Part shown: positions 21,190 through 30,631 of the stretch, piece by piece
Layout of the letters: every line of letters starts with the position of its first letter
How positions within the stretch are numbered: position 1 is the stretch's first letter
From: Roseinatronobacter monicus
Lineage (GTDB): Bacteria; Pseudomonadota; Alphaproteobacteria; Rhodobacterales; Rhodobacteraceae
Assembly: GCF_006716865.1 (NCBI RefSeq)
Contig: NZ_VFPT01000001.1
Coordinates: forward strand, 1,669,001-1,733,000
Length of the DNA stretch: 64,000 bases
Reading direction: 5' to 3'
Made by a program: the position numbers and the translations under genes
Notes under the pieces: generated by a model
Seen by the model: the letters and a program-made list of their open reading frames with translations, nothing else
Told to the model about the DNA's origin: nothing
The model's database searches: none

Positions 21190-23133
21190 TCAAACGCCAT
21201 CCTCCAGACGCACCAATGCGGCCCCTGCCTCGACCTGCGCGCCCTCGCGGGTCAGAAGCTCGGCCACCAACCCCGCCCGCGCAGCTGTCAGAGTGTATTC
21301 CATCTTCATTGCTTCCAGAACAGCCAATCGCGTGCCGATCTCGACCGCCTCTCCCTCTACCACGAAGACTGCTTTCACCAGTCCGGGCATCGGGGCCAGA
21401 ACCAGATCTGCGCCCGCCGCCAAGGCCCCTTCCCGCAACAGCGGGTCACGCAGCCACAAGACGCGCGGCACCGTGCCAAAAAGGGTGATGCGCCCATGCG
21501 CGCAACACCCCCGCACCAGACCCGGCGCGCCCTCAACACGCAGGCCCGCCCCTTCGGCGCGGACTGAAATCTCGCGCCCGTCCAATGTCACGCGCGCGCG
21601 CGATGCACCCGTCACGGCAATGCGGACATCGCCCACAGGCGCATCCCCAAGATCAAGCGCCACATCCTGCCAAATCGCAGCACCAAGCGTGAAACCCGCC
21701 AAAGGGTCTGTGCACCGTGGCAGTTCAATTGCGAAAGCGGCGGCGGCGGCGATCTGCCAGTCCTGCAGGTCAGGCTCATGGGTCAGCGCGTCAATATCGC
21801 GTGCGATCAGACCAGTATCCACCTGCCCAGCCTGAAACCCCTCATGGCGGCTCAGCGCACCGAGAAACGCCAGATTGGTGACTGTACCGGCCACTTCGGT
21901 GTTCCCCAATGCGGCCTCTAACTGCTTGAGCGCGATTCTGCGCGTGGCACCATGCGTGACGATCTTGGCGATCATCGGGTCGTACCAAGGACTGATGTCA
22001 TCCCCGGCACGCACGCCGGCATCATTTCGCGCTGCGTCGCAAAAGCGCAAATGCTCCAGCCGCCCGGTTGCGGGCAAAAATCCTGCGGGCACATCTTCGG
22101 CATAGAGGCGCGCCTCGAAGGCATGGCCCGTGATCGTGAGTGCATCCTGTGTCTTGGGCAAAGCCTCGCCCGCTGCCACGCGCAACTGCCACTCCACTAG
22201 GTCCACGCCTGTGATGGCCTCGGTTACAGGATGCTCGACTTGCAGACGCGTGTTCATTTCCATGAACCAGAACCCGTCAGGGCGCAGACCGCGCGCACCA
22301 TCCACGATGAACTCGACCGTACCTGCGCCCTTATAGCCAATCGCTTGCGCGGCGCGCACCGCCGCCTTGCCCATGGCCGCGCGCATCTCAGGTGTCATGC
22401 CGGGGGCCGGGGCTTCCTCGATGACTTTCTGGTGGCGGCGCTGAAGCGAGCAGTCGCGTTCGAAAAGATGTACGGCATCGACGCCGTCACCAAAGACCTG
22501 TATTTCGATATGGCGCGGCTTGAGGATGAATTTCTCGACCAGAACAGCGTCATTGCCAAAGGCCGTCGCGGCCTCGCTGCGCGCGCTTTGCAGTTCTTGC
22601 GCGAAATCCTCGCGCCGCTCGACCAGCCGCATGCCCTTGCCGCCGCCCCCTGCCACGGCCTTGATCAGAACCGGATAGCCAATTGCATCCGCGGCCCCGG
22701 CCAGATGCCCCGCATCCTGATTGGCCCCGTGATAGCCCGGCACAACCGGCACACCGGCTTCCTGCATCAGTGCCTTGGCTGCATCTTTCAGCCCCATGGC
22801 ACGGATTGCGCGGGCAGAGGGGCCAATGAAGACCAAACCTGCCGCCTCGACCTGCGTCACGAAATCGGGGTTTTCCGACAGAAAGCCATAGCCGGGATGG
22901 ATGGCCTGCGCGCCTGTATCCAGCGCGGCCCGAATGATCGCGTCGCCGCGCAGGTAGCTGTCGCGCGGGGCCGGCCCACCAATTGCGACCGCCTGATCGG
23001 CCAGTTCGACATGCGCGGCCCGCGCATCGGCTTCAGAATAGACCGCGACACTGCGCACCCCAAGCGCGCGCGCGGAGCGGATGATCCGGCACGCGATTTC
23101 ACCGCGATTGGCAATCAGGATTTTGTCAAACAT
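21190..23133 (-). CDS. liuD: 3-methylcrotonyl-CoA carboxylase alpha subunit (biotin carboxylase and carrier)
   Basis: This subunit carboxylates biotin and carries it to the beta subunit, turning 3-methylcrotonyl-CoA into 3-methylglutaconyl-CoA. In the 647-residue protein, residues 1-450 are a biotin carboxylase (KILIANRGEIACRIIR; ATP-grasp loop GGGGKGMRLV; EMNTRLQVEHPVTE). The C-terminal biotinyl domain has EAMKM with the acceptor Lys610. The ATG at 23133 was chosen because the domain begins at MFDKIL; sequence further upstream is a repeat-containing spacer. BirA, encoded at 1423-2169, is the likely biotinylating enzyme. Confidence 0.94.
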   Translation of the reverse strand: MFDKILIANRGEIACRIIRSARALGVRSVAVYSEADARAAHVELADQAVAIGGPAPRDSYLRGDAIIRAALDTGAQAIHPGYGFLSENPDFVTQVEAAGLVFIGPSARAIRAMGLKDAAKALMQEAGVPVVPGYHGANQDAGHLAGAADAIGYPVLIKAVAGGGGKGMRLVERREDFAQELQSARSEAATAFGNDAVLVEKFILKPRHIEIQVFGDGVDAVHLFERDCSLQRRHQKVIEEAPAPGMTPEMRAAMGKAAVRAAQAIGYKGAGTVEFIVDGARGLRPDGFWFMEMNTRLQVEHPVTEAITGVDLVEWQLRVAAGEALPKTQDALTITGHAFEARLYAEDVPAGFLPATGRLEHLRFCDAARNDAGVRAGDDISPWYDPMIAKIVTHGATRRIALKQLEAALGNTEVAGTVTNLAFLGALSRHEGFQAGQVDTGLIARDIDALTHEPDLQDWQIAAAAAFAIELPRCTDPLAGFTLGAAIWQDVALDLGDAPVGDVRIAVTGASRARVTLDGREISVRAEGAGLRVEGAPGLVRGCCAHGRITLFGTVPRVLWLRDPLLREGALAAGADLVLAPMPGLVKAVFVVEGEAVEIGTRLAVLEAMKMEYTLTAARAGLVAELLTREGAQVEAGAALVRLEDGV

Positions 23134-23158
23134 GGGTGCGAGTTCCTTTTGGTCAGCG

Positions 23159-23178
23159 CCGGGGGGCCAGCCCCCCGG
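23159..23178. other. GC-rich perfect hairpin between the carboxylase genes
   Basis: CCGGGGGG, loop CCAG, CCCCCCGG forms an 8-bp all-GC stem, directly beside the inverted repeat pair at 23186-23240. It has no T-run. In the 128-bp gap between the beta and alpha subunit genes it could slow polymerase or protect the 3' end of the upstream message. Confidence 0.6.
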
Positions 23179-23185
23179 ACCCCCC

Positions 23186-23240
23186 GGAGTATTTGGCGCA
23201 AGAAAATGATGAAGGGGCATTTTCTTGCTTTAAATACTCC
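23186..23240. repeat. Dispersed repeat, copies 2 and 3 as an inverted pair
   Basis: Copy 2 (23187-23208, plus) and copy 3 (23218-23239, minus) face each other across a nine-base loop. Their arms pair perfectly over GGAGTATTT and GCAAGAAAATG, interrupted only by the three variable bases (GGC against TTT), so transcripts could fold into a hairpin of about 20 bp. Copy 3 is followed by a CCGGAGGC flank that matches the flank of copy 4. Confidence 0.8.
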
Positions 23241-23261
23241 TGCCGGAGGCATGAAATCGGT

Positions 23262-24866
23262 CTACATCCGGAACACGCCGAAGCGCGTCTCCTCAATCGG
23301 GGCGTTCAAGGCCGCTGACAGTGACAGGGCGAGAACCTCGCGCGTGCGGCGCGGGTCGATGATCCCGTCATCCCAGAGGCGTGCGGACGCATAAAGCGGG
23401 TGGGACTGGCGCTCGAACATCTCGGTGGTGGGGCGCTTGAACTCTGCCTCCTCCTGCGCACTCCAGCTTTTGCCTGCTCGCTCGATCGCATCGCGCCTGA
23501 CGGTTGCCAGCACCCCCGCTGCCTGTGCGCCCCCCATCACCGAAATTCGGCTGTTGGGCCATGTCCACAAAAAGCGGGGGGAATAGGCACGCCCGGCCAT
23601 GCCGTAATTGCCCGCCCCGAAGCTGCCGCCAACCAGCATGGTGATCTTGGGGACAGAGGTGCTGGCGACGGCGGTCACCATCTTGGCCCCGTGCCGCGCG
23701 ATCCCCTCATTCTCGTATTTGCGCCCAACCATGAAGCCAGTGATATTTTGCAAAAAGACCAGCGGGATACGACGCTGGCTGCACAGCTGGATGAAATGCG
23801 CGCCCTTGATGGCGCTTTCGGAGAACAGCACGCCATTATTGGCGACAATCCCCACCGGGCAGCCCATCACATGGGCAAAGCCTGTGACCAGCGTTTCGCC
23901 AAAGCGGGGTTTGAATTCGTCAAACCGCGATCCGTCCACCACGCGGGCAATCACTTCGCGGATATCATATGGGGTGCGCAGATCGGCGGGGACCACACCG
24001 AACAGCTCGGAGGGGTCATAGGCGGGGTCTTCGGGGCTTTGCCATTGCACGGTCGCCGGTTTGGCGCGGTTGAGGTTGGAGATCGCGCGGCGCGCAAGTG
24101 CCAAAGCATGTGCATCATCTTCGGCCAGATAGTCGGCGACCCCTGACAGGCGCGTATGCACGTCGCCCCCCCCCAGATCCTCGGCGCTGACCACCTCGCC
24201 TGTTGCGGCCTTGACCAGCGGCGGGCCCGCAAGAAAGATCGTGCCATGCCCTTTCACGATGATGCTCACATCCGACATGGCCGGAACATAGGCGCCACCT
24301 GCGGTGCACGAGCCCATGACAACAGCGATCTGCGCAATTCCCTTGGCGGACATCTGCGCCTGATTGTAGAAGATGCGCCCGAAATGGTCGCGGTCTGGAA
24401 ACACCTCATCCTGATTGGGCAGGTTCGCGCCGCCGGAATCGACCAGATAGATACAGGGCAAATGGTTCGCTTCTGCGATTTCTTGCGCGCGCAGATGCTT
24501 CTTCACGGTCATCGGGTAATAGGTGCCCCCCTTAACAGTTGCATCATTGCAGATGATCATACAATCCTGCCCCGAGACACGGCCAATCCCTGCGATCACG
24601 CCCGCACAAGGGGCCGCCCCATCATAAAGGCCATGCGCGGCGGTTGCGCCCACTTCCAGAAAGGGGCTACCTGCATCGAGCAGATTGGCCACCCGGTCCC
24701 GCGGCAGCATCTTGCCGCGCGACACATGGCGCGCACGGGCCGCTTCACCGCCGCCCGCACGGGCGAGGGCCTGCGCGGCCTCTATTTCGGCCAGCGCGGA
24801 TTCATGCGCCAATGTGTTGGTGCGGAACTGCTCTGATCCCGTCAAGATGGCAGAATTGAGTTTCAT
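23262..24866 (-). CDS. liuB: 3-methylcrotonyl-CoA carboxylase beta subunit (carboxyltransferase)
   Basis: The 534-residue carboxyltransferase accepts the carboxyl group from biotin. It has the two crotonase-like halves: [20 protein letters not shown] and [16 protein letters not shown] in the first, and [20 protein letters not shown] and [18 protein letters not shown] in the second. The block PNQDEVFPD separates methylcrotonyl-CoA carboxylases from propionyl-CoA carboxylases. It precedes the alpha subunit in the operon. Confidence 0.94.
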   Translation of the reverse strand: MKLNSAILTGSEQFRTNTLAHESALAEIEAAQALARAGGGEAARARHVSRGKMLPRDRVANLLDAGSPFLEVGATAAHGLYDGAAPCAGVIAGIGRVSGQDCMIICNDATVKGGTYYPMTVKKHLRAQEIAEANHLPCIYLVDSGGANLPNQDEVFPDRDHFGRIFYNQAQMSAKGIAQIAVVMGSCTAGGAYVPAMSDVSIIVKGHGTIFLAGPPLVKAATGEVVSAEDLGGGDVHTRLSGVADYLAEDDAHALALARRAISNLNRAKPATVQWQSPEDPAYDPSELFGVVPADLRTPYDIREVIARVVDGSRFDEFKPRFGETLVTGFAHVMGCPVGIVANNGVLFSESAIKGAHFIQLCSQRRIPLVFLQNITGFMVGRKYENEGIARHGAKMVTAVASTSVPKITMLVGGSFGAGNYGMAGRAYSPRFLWTWPNSRISVMGGAQAAGVLATVRRDAIERAGKSWSAQEEAEFKRPTTEMFERQSHPLYASARLWDDGIIDPRRTREVLALSLSAALNAPIEETRFGVFRM

Positions 24867-24914
24867 CCAAGTCTTCTCCCGTACCCGCGCGTCACCCGGT
24901 AATTTTGCGGCATG

Positions 24915-25403
24915 TCACCCTTCGCCCGAAAAGACGGACATAAGATAAAGCGCCTGCTCACCCGTCGCGTTCATCATACAGGCCAGATAGGCCGGGCTTG
25001 CCCCTGTGCCGCCTTGCCATTGGGCGGCTTCGAAGCTGCACTTTGCATCACGAAATGCCATCCAGGCCCGCTGCATATCGCGCAACTGATCTGCCTGAAT
25101 GGCCAACGTCTCTGGCAATTCAGCATCTGATGATTGCAGTGCGGCACGCAACTGCTGGTAGCCGCTGTTGAGAATGCCGTCCCAGTAGCTCAGCTCCGCA
25201 TCAAGGCAGAATCCCATCCCGATTGTGGTCTGGCCGTCAGTGCTCGACATGCACTGATTTGCCGCCAAACCGATACACTGCGATTTGTCATCACCGTGGG
25301 CAGCATTATATCGACAACTCTCGGTTGGTTCAGGCGCGAACGACAACTCCTGCGCTGAAAGAGGCGTGGCCATAAGGACGATCGGTAGAATTAAAATGCG
25401 CAT
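24915..25403 (-). CDS. LprI-like secreted protein (DUF1311 type)
   Basis: A 162-residue protein with a signal peptide (MRILILPIVLMATPLSAQ). The mature region resembles the lysozyme-inhibitor LprI N-terminal family: C-rich, with LNSGYQQLRAAL, LRDMQRAWMAFRDAKCSFEAA and a Trp/Gly-rich segment near the end. Six cysteines suggest disulfides in the periplasm. The ATG at 25403 was chosen because the signal peptide begins there. It lies between isovaleryl-CoA dehydrogenase and the carboxylase, in the same direction. Its function there is unknown, and lysozyme inhibition is not demonstrated for this group. Confidence 0.82.
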   Translation of the reverse strand: MRILILPIVLMATPLSAQELSFAPEPTESCRYNAAHGDDKSQCIGLAANQCMSSTDGQTTIGMGFCLDAELSYWDGILNSGYQQLRAALQSSDAELPETLAIQADQLRDMQRAWMAFRDAKCSFEAAQWQGGTGASPAYLACMMNATGEQALYLMSVFSGEG

Positions 25404-25473
25404 GACGTTTCTCCGCTGACATAAATGCAATGCGTGCAGAATGCCCCTTGCCCGATACTTACCGCAAGGCAAA

Positions 25474-26637
25474 TCACCCCATCGCCGCCATCAGTTCACG
25501 CCCGACCAGCATCCGCCGGATCTCGGATGTGCCTGCGCCGATTTCCATCAGCTTTGCATCGCGGAACAATCGGCTGACAGCAGAGTCGTTCATGAACCCT
25601 GCCCCGCCCATCGCCTGCACCGCCTGATGCGCCTGCTTCATCGCTTCTTCGGACGCATAAAGCACGCAGGCCGCCGCATCAGCGCGCGTCACAGCGCCCC
25701 GATCACATGCCTTCGCCACCTCATAGACATAAGCGCGGGCGGAATTCATCGCCGTGTACATATCGGCGATCTTGCCCTGCATCAGTTGGAAGCTGCCAAT
25801 CGGCTGGCCGAACTGGTGGCGGTCGCGCAAATAGGGCATGATCTCGTCCAGACAGGCGGCCATGATGCCCGTGCCAATGCCTGACAGCACCACGCGCTCA
25901 TAATCCAGTCCCGACATCAGAACGCGCACGCCGCGCCCCTCTTCGCCAAGAATATTCTCGAACGGGACTTCGACATCCTCGAACACCAATTCCGCCGTGT
26001 TGGACCCGCGCATCCCCAGCTTGTCAAAATGCGGCGAGGTCGAGAATCCGGCCATGGATTTCTCGATCAGGAACGCCGTTATCCCTTTGGAACCTGCTGA
26101 TGCGTCGGTCTTGGCGTAGACGACCAGCACATCGGCATCGGGACCATTGGTGATCCAGTATTTTGTGCCGTTCAGGATGAAGCGGTCATTCTTCTTCTCG
26201 GCTTTCAGCTTCATGCCCACCACATCAGAGCCTGCGCCTGCTTCAGACATGGCCAGCGCGCCCACATGCTCGCCCGAAATCAGCCCCGGCAGGTAGCGCG
26301 CTCGCTGCGCGTCCGTGCCATTGATCTTGATCTGGTTGACGCACAGGTTGGAATGCGCCCCGTAACTGAGCGACACGGACGCAGAGGCGCGCGCAATCTC
26401 CTCAATCGCGATGACATGCGCCAGATAGCCCATGCCTGCGCCGCCCAATTCTTCGGGAACAGTAATGCCAAGCAGCCCCAGATCGCCCATTTCGCGCCAG
26501 AGCGCGTTCGGAAAACTGTTGCTGCGGTCAATCTCTGCGGCCATCGGTTTGACGCGATCTTGCGCCCAGCGATGCACCATATCGCGCAGAGCATTCACAT
26601 CTTCGCCCAGATCAAATGTCATGGATGCGGTGAACAT
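25474..26637 (-). CDS. ivd: Isovaleryl-CoA dehydrogenase
   Basis: This FAD enzyme oxidises isovaleryl-CoA to 3-methylcrotonyl-CoA, the first committed step of the pathway encoded downstream. The 387-residue protein shows [16 protein letters not shown] and [18 protein letters not shown] of the acyl-CoA dehydrogenase fold. Glu247 in [11 protein letters not shown] is at the position of the catalytic base characteristic of isovaleryl-CoA dehydrogenases rather than short-chain enzymes. The ATG at 26637 follows GGGAGG at about eight bases. It heads the leucine operon. Confidence 0.92.
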   Translation of the reverse strand: MFTASMTFDLGEDVNALRDMVHRWAQDRVKPMAAEIDRSNSFPNALWREMGDLGLLGITVPEELGGAGMGYLAHVIAIEEIARASASVSLSYGAHSNLCVNQIKINGTDAQRARYLPGLISGEHVGALAMSEAGAGSDVVGMKLKAEKKNDRFILNGTKYWITNGPDADVLVVYAKTDASAGSKGITAFLIEKSMAGFSTSPHFDKLGMRGSNTAELVFEDVEVPFENILGEEGRGVRVLMSGLDYERVVLSGIGTGIMAACLDEIMPYLRDRHQFGQPIGSFQLMQGKIADMYTAMNSARAYVYEVAKACDRGAVTRADAAACVLYASEEAMKQAHQAVQAMGGAGFMNDSAVSRLFRDAKLMEIGAGTSEIRRMLVGRELMAAMG

Positions 26638-26657
26638 TGCGTCTTGCCTCCCAAAAC

Positions 26658-26671
26658 TGAACGCTTGTTCA
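26658..26671. promoter_or_regulatory. Candidate operator at the ivd promoter
   Basis: TGAAC-GCTT-GTTCA is a perfect 5-bp inverted repeat immediately downstream of the candidate ivd -10 box, over the expected transcription start. Its size and symmetry resemble operators of TetR-family regulators. The regulator is not in this window. Confidence 0.45.
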
Positions 26672-26672
26672 T

Positions 26673-26702
26673 TTAATACGCATGCGGGTGGGCCTGCGTC
26701 AA
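26673..26702 (-). promoter_or_regulatory. Candidate promoter of the leucine-degradation operon
   Basis: On the minus strand TTGACG (26702-26697) and TATTAA (26678-26673) are 18 bp apart, upstream of the ivd ATG. Five of six bases match in the -35 box and four of six in the -10 box. The inverted repeat at 26658-26671 overlaps the predicted start site. Confidence 0.45.
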
Positions 26703-26787
26703 ATGAATTCTGGTGTGGTGGTCGCGCAATCATTGCACTTGGCAGAACTTGCGCGCATTCTGTCGTGAACACAAAAGAGAGGATTGC

Positions 26788-27726
26788 ATGAGCGCGCGCA
26801 AGATAATTATCGACACAGACCCCGGACAGGATGACGCGGTCGCCATTCTGCTGGCCCTCGCCTCGCCCGAGTTGGAGCTGCTGGGTATCAGTTGTGTGGC
26901 GGGCAATGTGCCGCTGGCCCTGACGTCAAAAAATGCCCGGATCGTGTGCGAATTGGCAGGCAGGCCGGAGGTTCGGGTTTTCGCAGGCTGCGACCGCCCC
27001 ATGGCGCGCCCGCTTGTGACCGCAGAGCATGTGCATGGCAAGACCGGGCTGGACGGCATTGACCTGCCCGACCCAAGTATGCCCTTGCAAGATCAGCATT
27101 CCGTCGATTTCCTGATTGAGACGCTGCGCACCGAGCCTGCGGGCACGGTCACGATCTGCCCCATCGGGCCTTTGACCAATATCGCCACGGCGATGGAACG
27201 CGCGCCGGACATCATCCCGCGTATTCAGGAAATCGTGCTGATGGGCGGGGCCTATTTCGAGGTAGGCAACATCACCCCCACAGCCGAGTTCAATATCTAC
27301 GTAGACCCCGAGGCCGCGAAGATCGTCTTTGGCGCGGGCGTGCCGCTGACCGTGATGCCGCTGGATGTGACGCACAAGGCGCTGACCACCCGCGCGCGGG
27401 TCGAGGCCTTCCGCGCCCTGCCCGGCCGTGTCGGCCCTGCGGTCGCAAGCTGGACCGATTTCTTCGAGCGTTATGACAAGGAAAAATACGGATCAGAAGG
27501 TGCCCCCCTGCATGACCCCTGCACTATTGCCTATCTGCTCAAGCCAGAGTTGTTTTCAGGCCGCAACATCAATGTCGAAGTCGAGACAGGGGCGGAGCTG
27601 ACCCTTGGCATGACTGTTGCCGATTGGTGGCGCGTCACGACCCGCACGCCGAATGCGAATTTTATAGGCGGGGTAGATGCAGACGGCTTCTTTGCGCTGC
27701 TGACCGAGCGTTTGGCGCGGCTATGA
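26788..27726 (+). CDS. Inosine/uridine-preferring nucleoside hydrolase
   Basis: The product splits ribonucleosides into base and ribose for salvage. The 312-residue protein begins with the calcium-binding aspartate cluster [12 protein letters not shown] (residues 9-20), has [19 protein letters not shown] and the [19 protein letters not shown] block of the family, and ends with the conserved DADGFF segment. The ATG at 26788 follows AGAGGA. It is divergent from ivd and not in an obvious operon. Base preference cannot be told from sequence. Confidence 0.92.
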   Translation: MSARKIIIDTDPGQDDAVAILLALASPELELLGISCVAGNVPLALTSKNARIVCELAGRPEVRVFAGCDRPMARPLVTAEHVHGKTGLDGIDLPDPSMPLQDQHSVDFLIETLRTEPAGTVTICPIGPLTNIATAMERAPDIIPRIQEIVLMGGAYFEVGNITPTAEFNIYVDPEAAKIVFGAGVPLTVMPLDVTHKALTTRARVEAFRALPGRVGPAVASWTDFFERYDKEKYGSEGAPLHDPCTIAYLLKPELFSGRNINVEVETGAELTLGMTVADWWRVTTRTPNANFIGGVDADGFFALLTERLARL

Positions 27727-27777
27727 GCCTTGCAAAGCACCTGTCAGCACCAGCATTTTGAAAGCTGAAGCCGCGTC

Positions 27778-28713
27778 ATGAAAATCACGCTCAAGCAGTT
27801 GCTGTATTTCCGCGCCTTGGCCGAGGCGCGGAATTTCGGGCGCGCGGCAGAGTTGGCGAACGTCACACAACCCGCCTTGTCCATGCAGATCAAAGAGTTG
27901 GAAGGGGTGCTGGGCGTCAAACTGGTCGAGCGCTTGCCCCGCGACGTGCGCCTGACACGAGAAGGGCGCGCCGTGTTGGAGCGCGCAGAGCGCGTGTTGT
28001 CCGAAGCGATGGAGCTGGAAGCGACAGCGCATCATGAAAATCTGGGTGCCGCCCTGAATGTCGGCATGATCCCGACCGTGGCCCCCTACCTGCTGGCGGG
28101 CACACTGGCGCGGCTGCGGGCGGCTGACATTACCCGCGAATTGCGCCTGCGCGAGGCGCAGACAAACGACTTGCTGTCGGCGCTGCGCGATGGCCGTCTG
28201 GACGCGGTTGTTCTGGCCGATCCGCCGCGCGCGCCTGACCTCTATGCAGACCCGCTATTCGAGGATCGCTTCGTGCTTGCAGGCTCGACCGCACGGCTTA
28301 CAGCGCTTGGAACCACGTCGGATGTGCTGCGCCCGATGGCCTTGCGGCCTGAACATCTGCTGTTGCTGGATGAGGGGCATTGCCTTGCGGATCAGGCGCT
28401 GGATGTGTGCAGGCTGGACCGCCGCCAGACGCGGCTGGATCTTGGGGCCTCAAGCATGGCCACGCTTTGCGGTTTGGTGGCGCAGGGGTTCGGGCTGACA
28501 TTCCTGCCGGAAATAGCCCTGCCCGCAGAATCCTCTGCCGCGCCCGATATGCGCCTGCGCCGCTTTGAAGCGCCCGAACCCGCGCGCCAACTGGCCCTTG
28601 TGCGCCGACATGCCAGCGAGGGTGGCGCGTGGTTCGATGATCTGCACAGCCATCTCTGCGCCGCAGGACACGACCTGTTGCAACGCGCCCGTCAGGTGGC
28701 CCCCACAGGCTAG
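27778..28713 (+). CDS. oxyR: OxyR-type LysR family regulator
   Basis: This is a LysR regulator of 311 residues with an N-terminal winged helix ([20 protein letters not shown] to about residue 60) and an effector domain. C202 and C211 lie in [14 protein letters not shown], with the eight-residue spacing of the peroxide-sensing disulfide of E. coli OxyR (C199/C208). It should therefore sense hydrogen peroxide. No catalase or peroxidase gene is adjacent, unlike many alphaproteobacteria in which oxyR is divergent from katG. It starts 51 bp after the nucleoside hydrolase gene. Confidence 0.88.
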   Translation: MKITLKQLLYFRALAEARNFGRAAELANVTQPALSMQIKELEGVLGVKLVERLPRDVRLTREGRAVLERAERVLSEAMELEATAHHENLGAALNVGMIPTVAPYLLAGTLARLRAADITRELRLREAQTNDLLSALRDGRLDAVVLADPPRAPDLYADPLFEDRFVLAGSTARLTALGTTSDVLRPMALRPEHLLLLDEGHCLADQALDVCRLDRRQTRLDLGASSMATLCGLVAQGFGLTFLPEIALPAESSAAPDMRLRRFEAPEPARQLALVRRHASEGGAWFDDLHSHLCAAGHDLLQRARQVAPTG

Positions 28714-28828
28714 CAAAGGGTGCGCGCTGCCATGCGCCTATTGCAGGGCAGGTTTTCATGCAAAGCGTTGTTTTTCGCCGCGACTGGGGCTATGTCACGT
28801 GCAGCCAGCATCCATTGGAGGGGAAGCC

Positions 28829-29779
28829 TTGCGCGATTTGAAACTGCCTGACCAGCGTCACCCGGAAAAGGCCCATCGCCCTGTGCAGGCGCAGCCCAAA
28901 AAACCCGACTGGATTCGCGTCAAAGCGCCCGGCGGCAAGGGCTATGCCGAAACACACAAGATCATGCGCGAGCACAATCTGACGACCGTGTGCGAAGAGG
29001 CAGGCTGCCCAAATGTCGGTGAATGCTGGTCACAAGGCCATGCGACCATGATGATCATGGGCGAAATCTGTACGCGCGGTTGCACATTTTGCAATGTCGC
29101 CACAGGTAAGCCACAGACCCTCGACGCATTCGAGCCGGGGCGCGTCGCCCACGCGGTCGAGAAGCTAGGCCTGAAACATGTGGTCATCACAAGCGTTGAC
29201 CGTGATGATCTGGAAGATGGCGGGGCCGAACATTTCGCCCAGACCATCCGCGCGGTGCGCCATCGCAGCCCCGACACAACCATCGAGATCCTGACCCCCG
29301 ATTTCCTGAAATGTGCGCCTTCGGTGTTGGAAGAGGTGGTCGCGGCAAAACCCGATGTGTTTAACCACAATCTTGAAACGGTGCCCGGCCTCTATCCTGA
29401 AGTGCGCCCCGGCGCGCGCTATTTCCACAGCCTGCGCCTGTTGCAGCGGGTGAAGGAACTGGACCCCACAATGTTCACGAAATCCGGCATCATGGTCGGA
29501 TTGGGCGAGGACCGGCAAGGCGTGTTGCAGGTCATGGATGACATGCGCGCCGCAGATGTGGATTTCATAACTATCGGCCAGTATCTACAGCCCAGCCCGC
29601 GCCACCACCGTGTGGACCGTTTCGTGACACCGGATGAATTCAAAGCCTATGATAAATCAGCTTGGGGCAAGGGGTTTTTGATGGTGTCGGCCACACCGCT
29701 GACGCGCTCCAGCTATCACGCGGGCGATGATTTCGCACGCCTGCGCGCCGCGCGTCTGGCACAGGTTGCGCGCGCCTAA
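28829..29779 (+). CDS. lipA: Lipoyl synthase
   Basis: This radical SAM enzyme inserts two sulfurs into protein-bound octanoate to make the lipoyl cofactor. The 316-residue protein has the auxiliary cluster ligands C55, C60 and C66 ([12 protein letters not shown]) and the radical SAM motif C81-x3-C85-x2-C88. The start is a TTG at 28829, chosen because GGAGGGG lies five to six bases upstream and the family begins [17 protein letters not shown]; no ATG is suitably placed. Confidence 0.95.
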   Translation: MRDLKLPDQRHPEKAHRPVQAQPKKPDWIRVKAPGGKGYAETHKIMREHNLTTVCEEAGCPNVGECWSQGHATMMIMGEICTRGCTFCNVATGKPQTLDAFEPGRVAHAVEKLGLKHVVITSVDRDDLEDGGAEHFAQTIRAVRHRSPDTTIEILTPDFLKCAPSVLEEVVAAKPDVFNHNLETVPGLYPEVRPGARYFHSLRLLQRVKELDPTMFTKSGIMVGLGEDRQGVLQVMDDMRAADVDFITIGQYLQPSPRHHRVDRFVTPDEFKAYDKSAWGKGFLMVSATPLTRSSYHAGDDFARLRAARLAQVARA

Positions 29780-29824
29780 GGTCAGCGGTTGCGGGGGCTT
29801 GCCGATTGCAGATGCCTCCGGCGG

Positions 29825-29846
29825 GAGTATTTGTCGCAAGAAAATG
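29825..29846 (+). repeat. Dispersed repeat, copy 4
   Basis: GAGTATTT, GTC, GCAAGAAAATG, preceded by GCCTCCGGCGG. Apart from one base and the variable triplet it is identical to copy 3 with its flank. It lies in the 153-bp gap between lipA and rpe. Confidence 0.75.
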
Positions 29847-29932
29847 TTGCAAAAGAGGCCTTGTTCCAAGGGGGGTGTTTCCTGCATAGCTCTCGCTGAG
29901 AGACTGCGAAAGCCAAGTCAGGAGTGTGCTTC

Positions 29933-30631
29933 ATGAGCTTTTCCCGCGCAATCAAGATTGCCCCGTCCATCCTTGCTGCTGATTTCGCCAATTTCGGCGC
30001 GGAATGCCGCGCGGTTGAGGAACAGGGCGCCGATTGGGTCCATATTGATGTCATGGACGGCCATTTCGTGCCCAATATCACCTTTGGCCCCGCTACCTGC
30101 GCTGCAATCCGGCCGCATATCAAAGGGGTGATGGACGTCCATCTGATGATCGCGCCGGTGGATATTTATATTGAGGGCTTCGCCAAGGCAGGGGCAGATA
30201 TCATCTCGGCGCATATTGAGGCGGGGCCGCATATCCACCGCACCTTGCAGGCGATCCGCGCCAGTGGTGCAAAAGCGGGTCTTGCGATCAATCCAGGAAC
30301 CGGCCTCGACGGCGTGGAGAACCTGCTGGATATGATTGATCTGGTCTGTGTCATGACCGTCAACCCCGGCTTTGGCGGGCAGAAATTCATTGATATGACC
30401 GACAAGGTGCAGCGCTTGCGCGCGCTGATCGGGGCGCGCCCCATCCATATCGAGATTGATGGCGGCATCACCCCGGAAACCGCACCCCTTATGGCACGCG
30501 CAGGCGCAGATGTGCTTGTCGCAGGCTCGGCAGTGTTCAAGGGCGGCTCGGTCAGTGACCCCGCACCCTATGGCGCGAATATCCGCGCGATCCGGGCTGC
30601 GGCAGAGAGCGCAACCGGGGTTGCCTTGTGA
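29933..30631 (+). CDS. rpe: Ribulose-phosphate 3-epimerase
   Basis: This enzyme interconverts ribulose 5-phosphate and xylulose 5-phosphate in the pentose phosphate (and, where present, Calvin) pathway. The 232-residue TIM barrel shows KIAPSILAADFANFG, HIDVMDGHFVPNITFG with metal ligands, VMTVNPGFGGQKF and EIDGGI. The ATG at 29933 is preferred over a GTG nine bases upstream, which overlaps the AGGAG ribosome binding site. Its stop overlaps the next gene (GTGA). Confidence 0.95.
   Translation: MSFSRAIKIAPSILAADFANFGAECRAVEEQGADWVHIDVMDGHFVPNITFGPATCAAIRPHIKGVMDVHLMIAPVDIYIEGFAKAGADIISAHIEAGPHIHRTLQAIRASGAKAGLAINPGTGLDGVENLLDMIDLVCVMTVNPGFGGQKFIDMTDKVQRLRALIGARPIHIEIDGGITPETAPLMARAGADVLVAGSAVFKGGSVSDPAPYGANIRAIRAAAESATGVAL

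Noticed and set aside
22231..23394. Plus-strand frame across the carboxylase alpha gene and the repeat gap
   Set aside because: Antisense to a conserved gene; its tail only reads through the hairpin repeats.
28714..28828. Promoter-like TTGTTT and TATGTC pair before lipA
   Set aside because: Only three of six -35 bases match; too weak to list as a feature.
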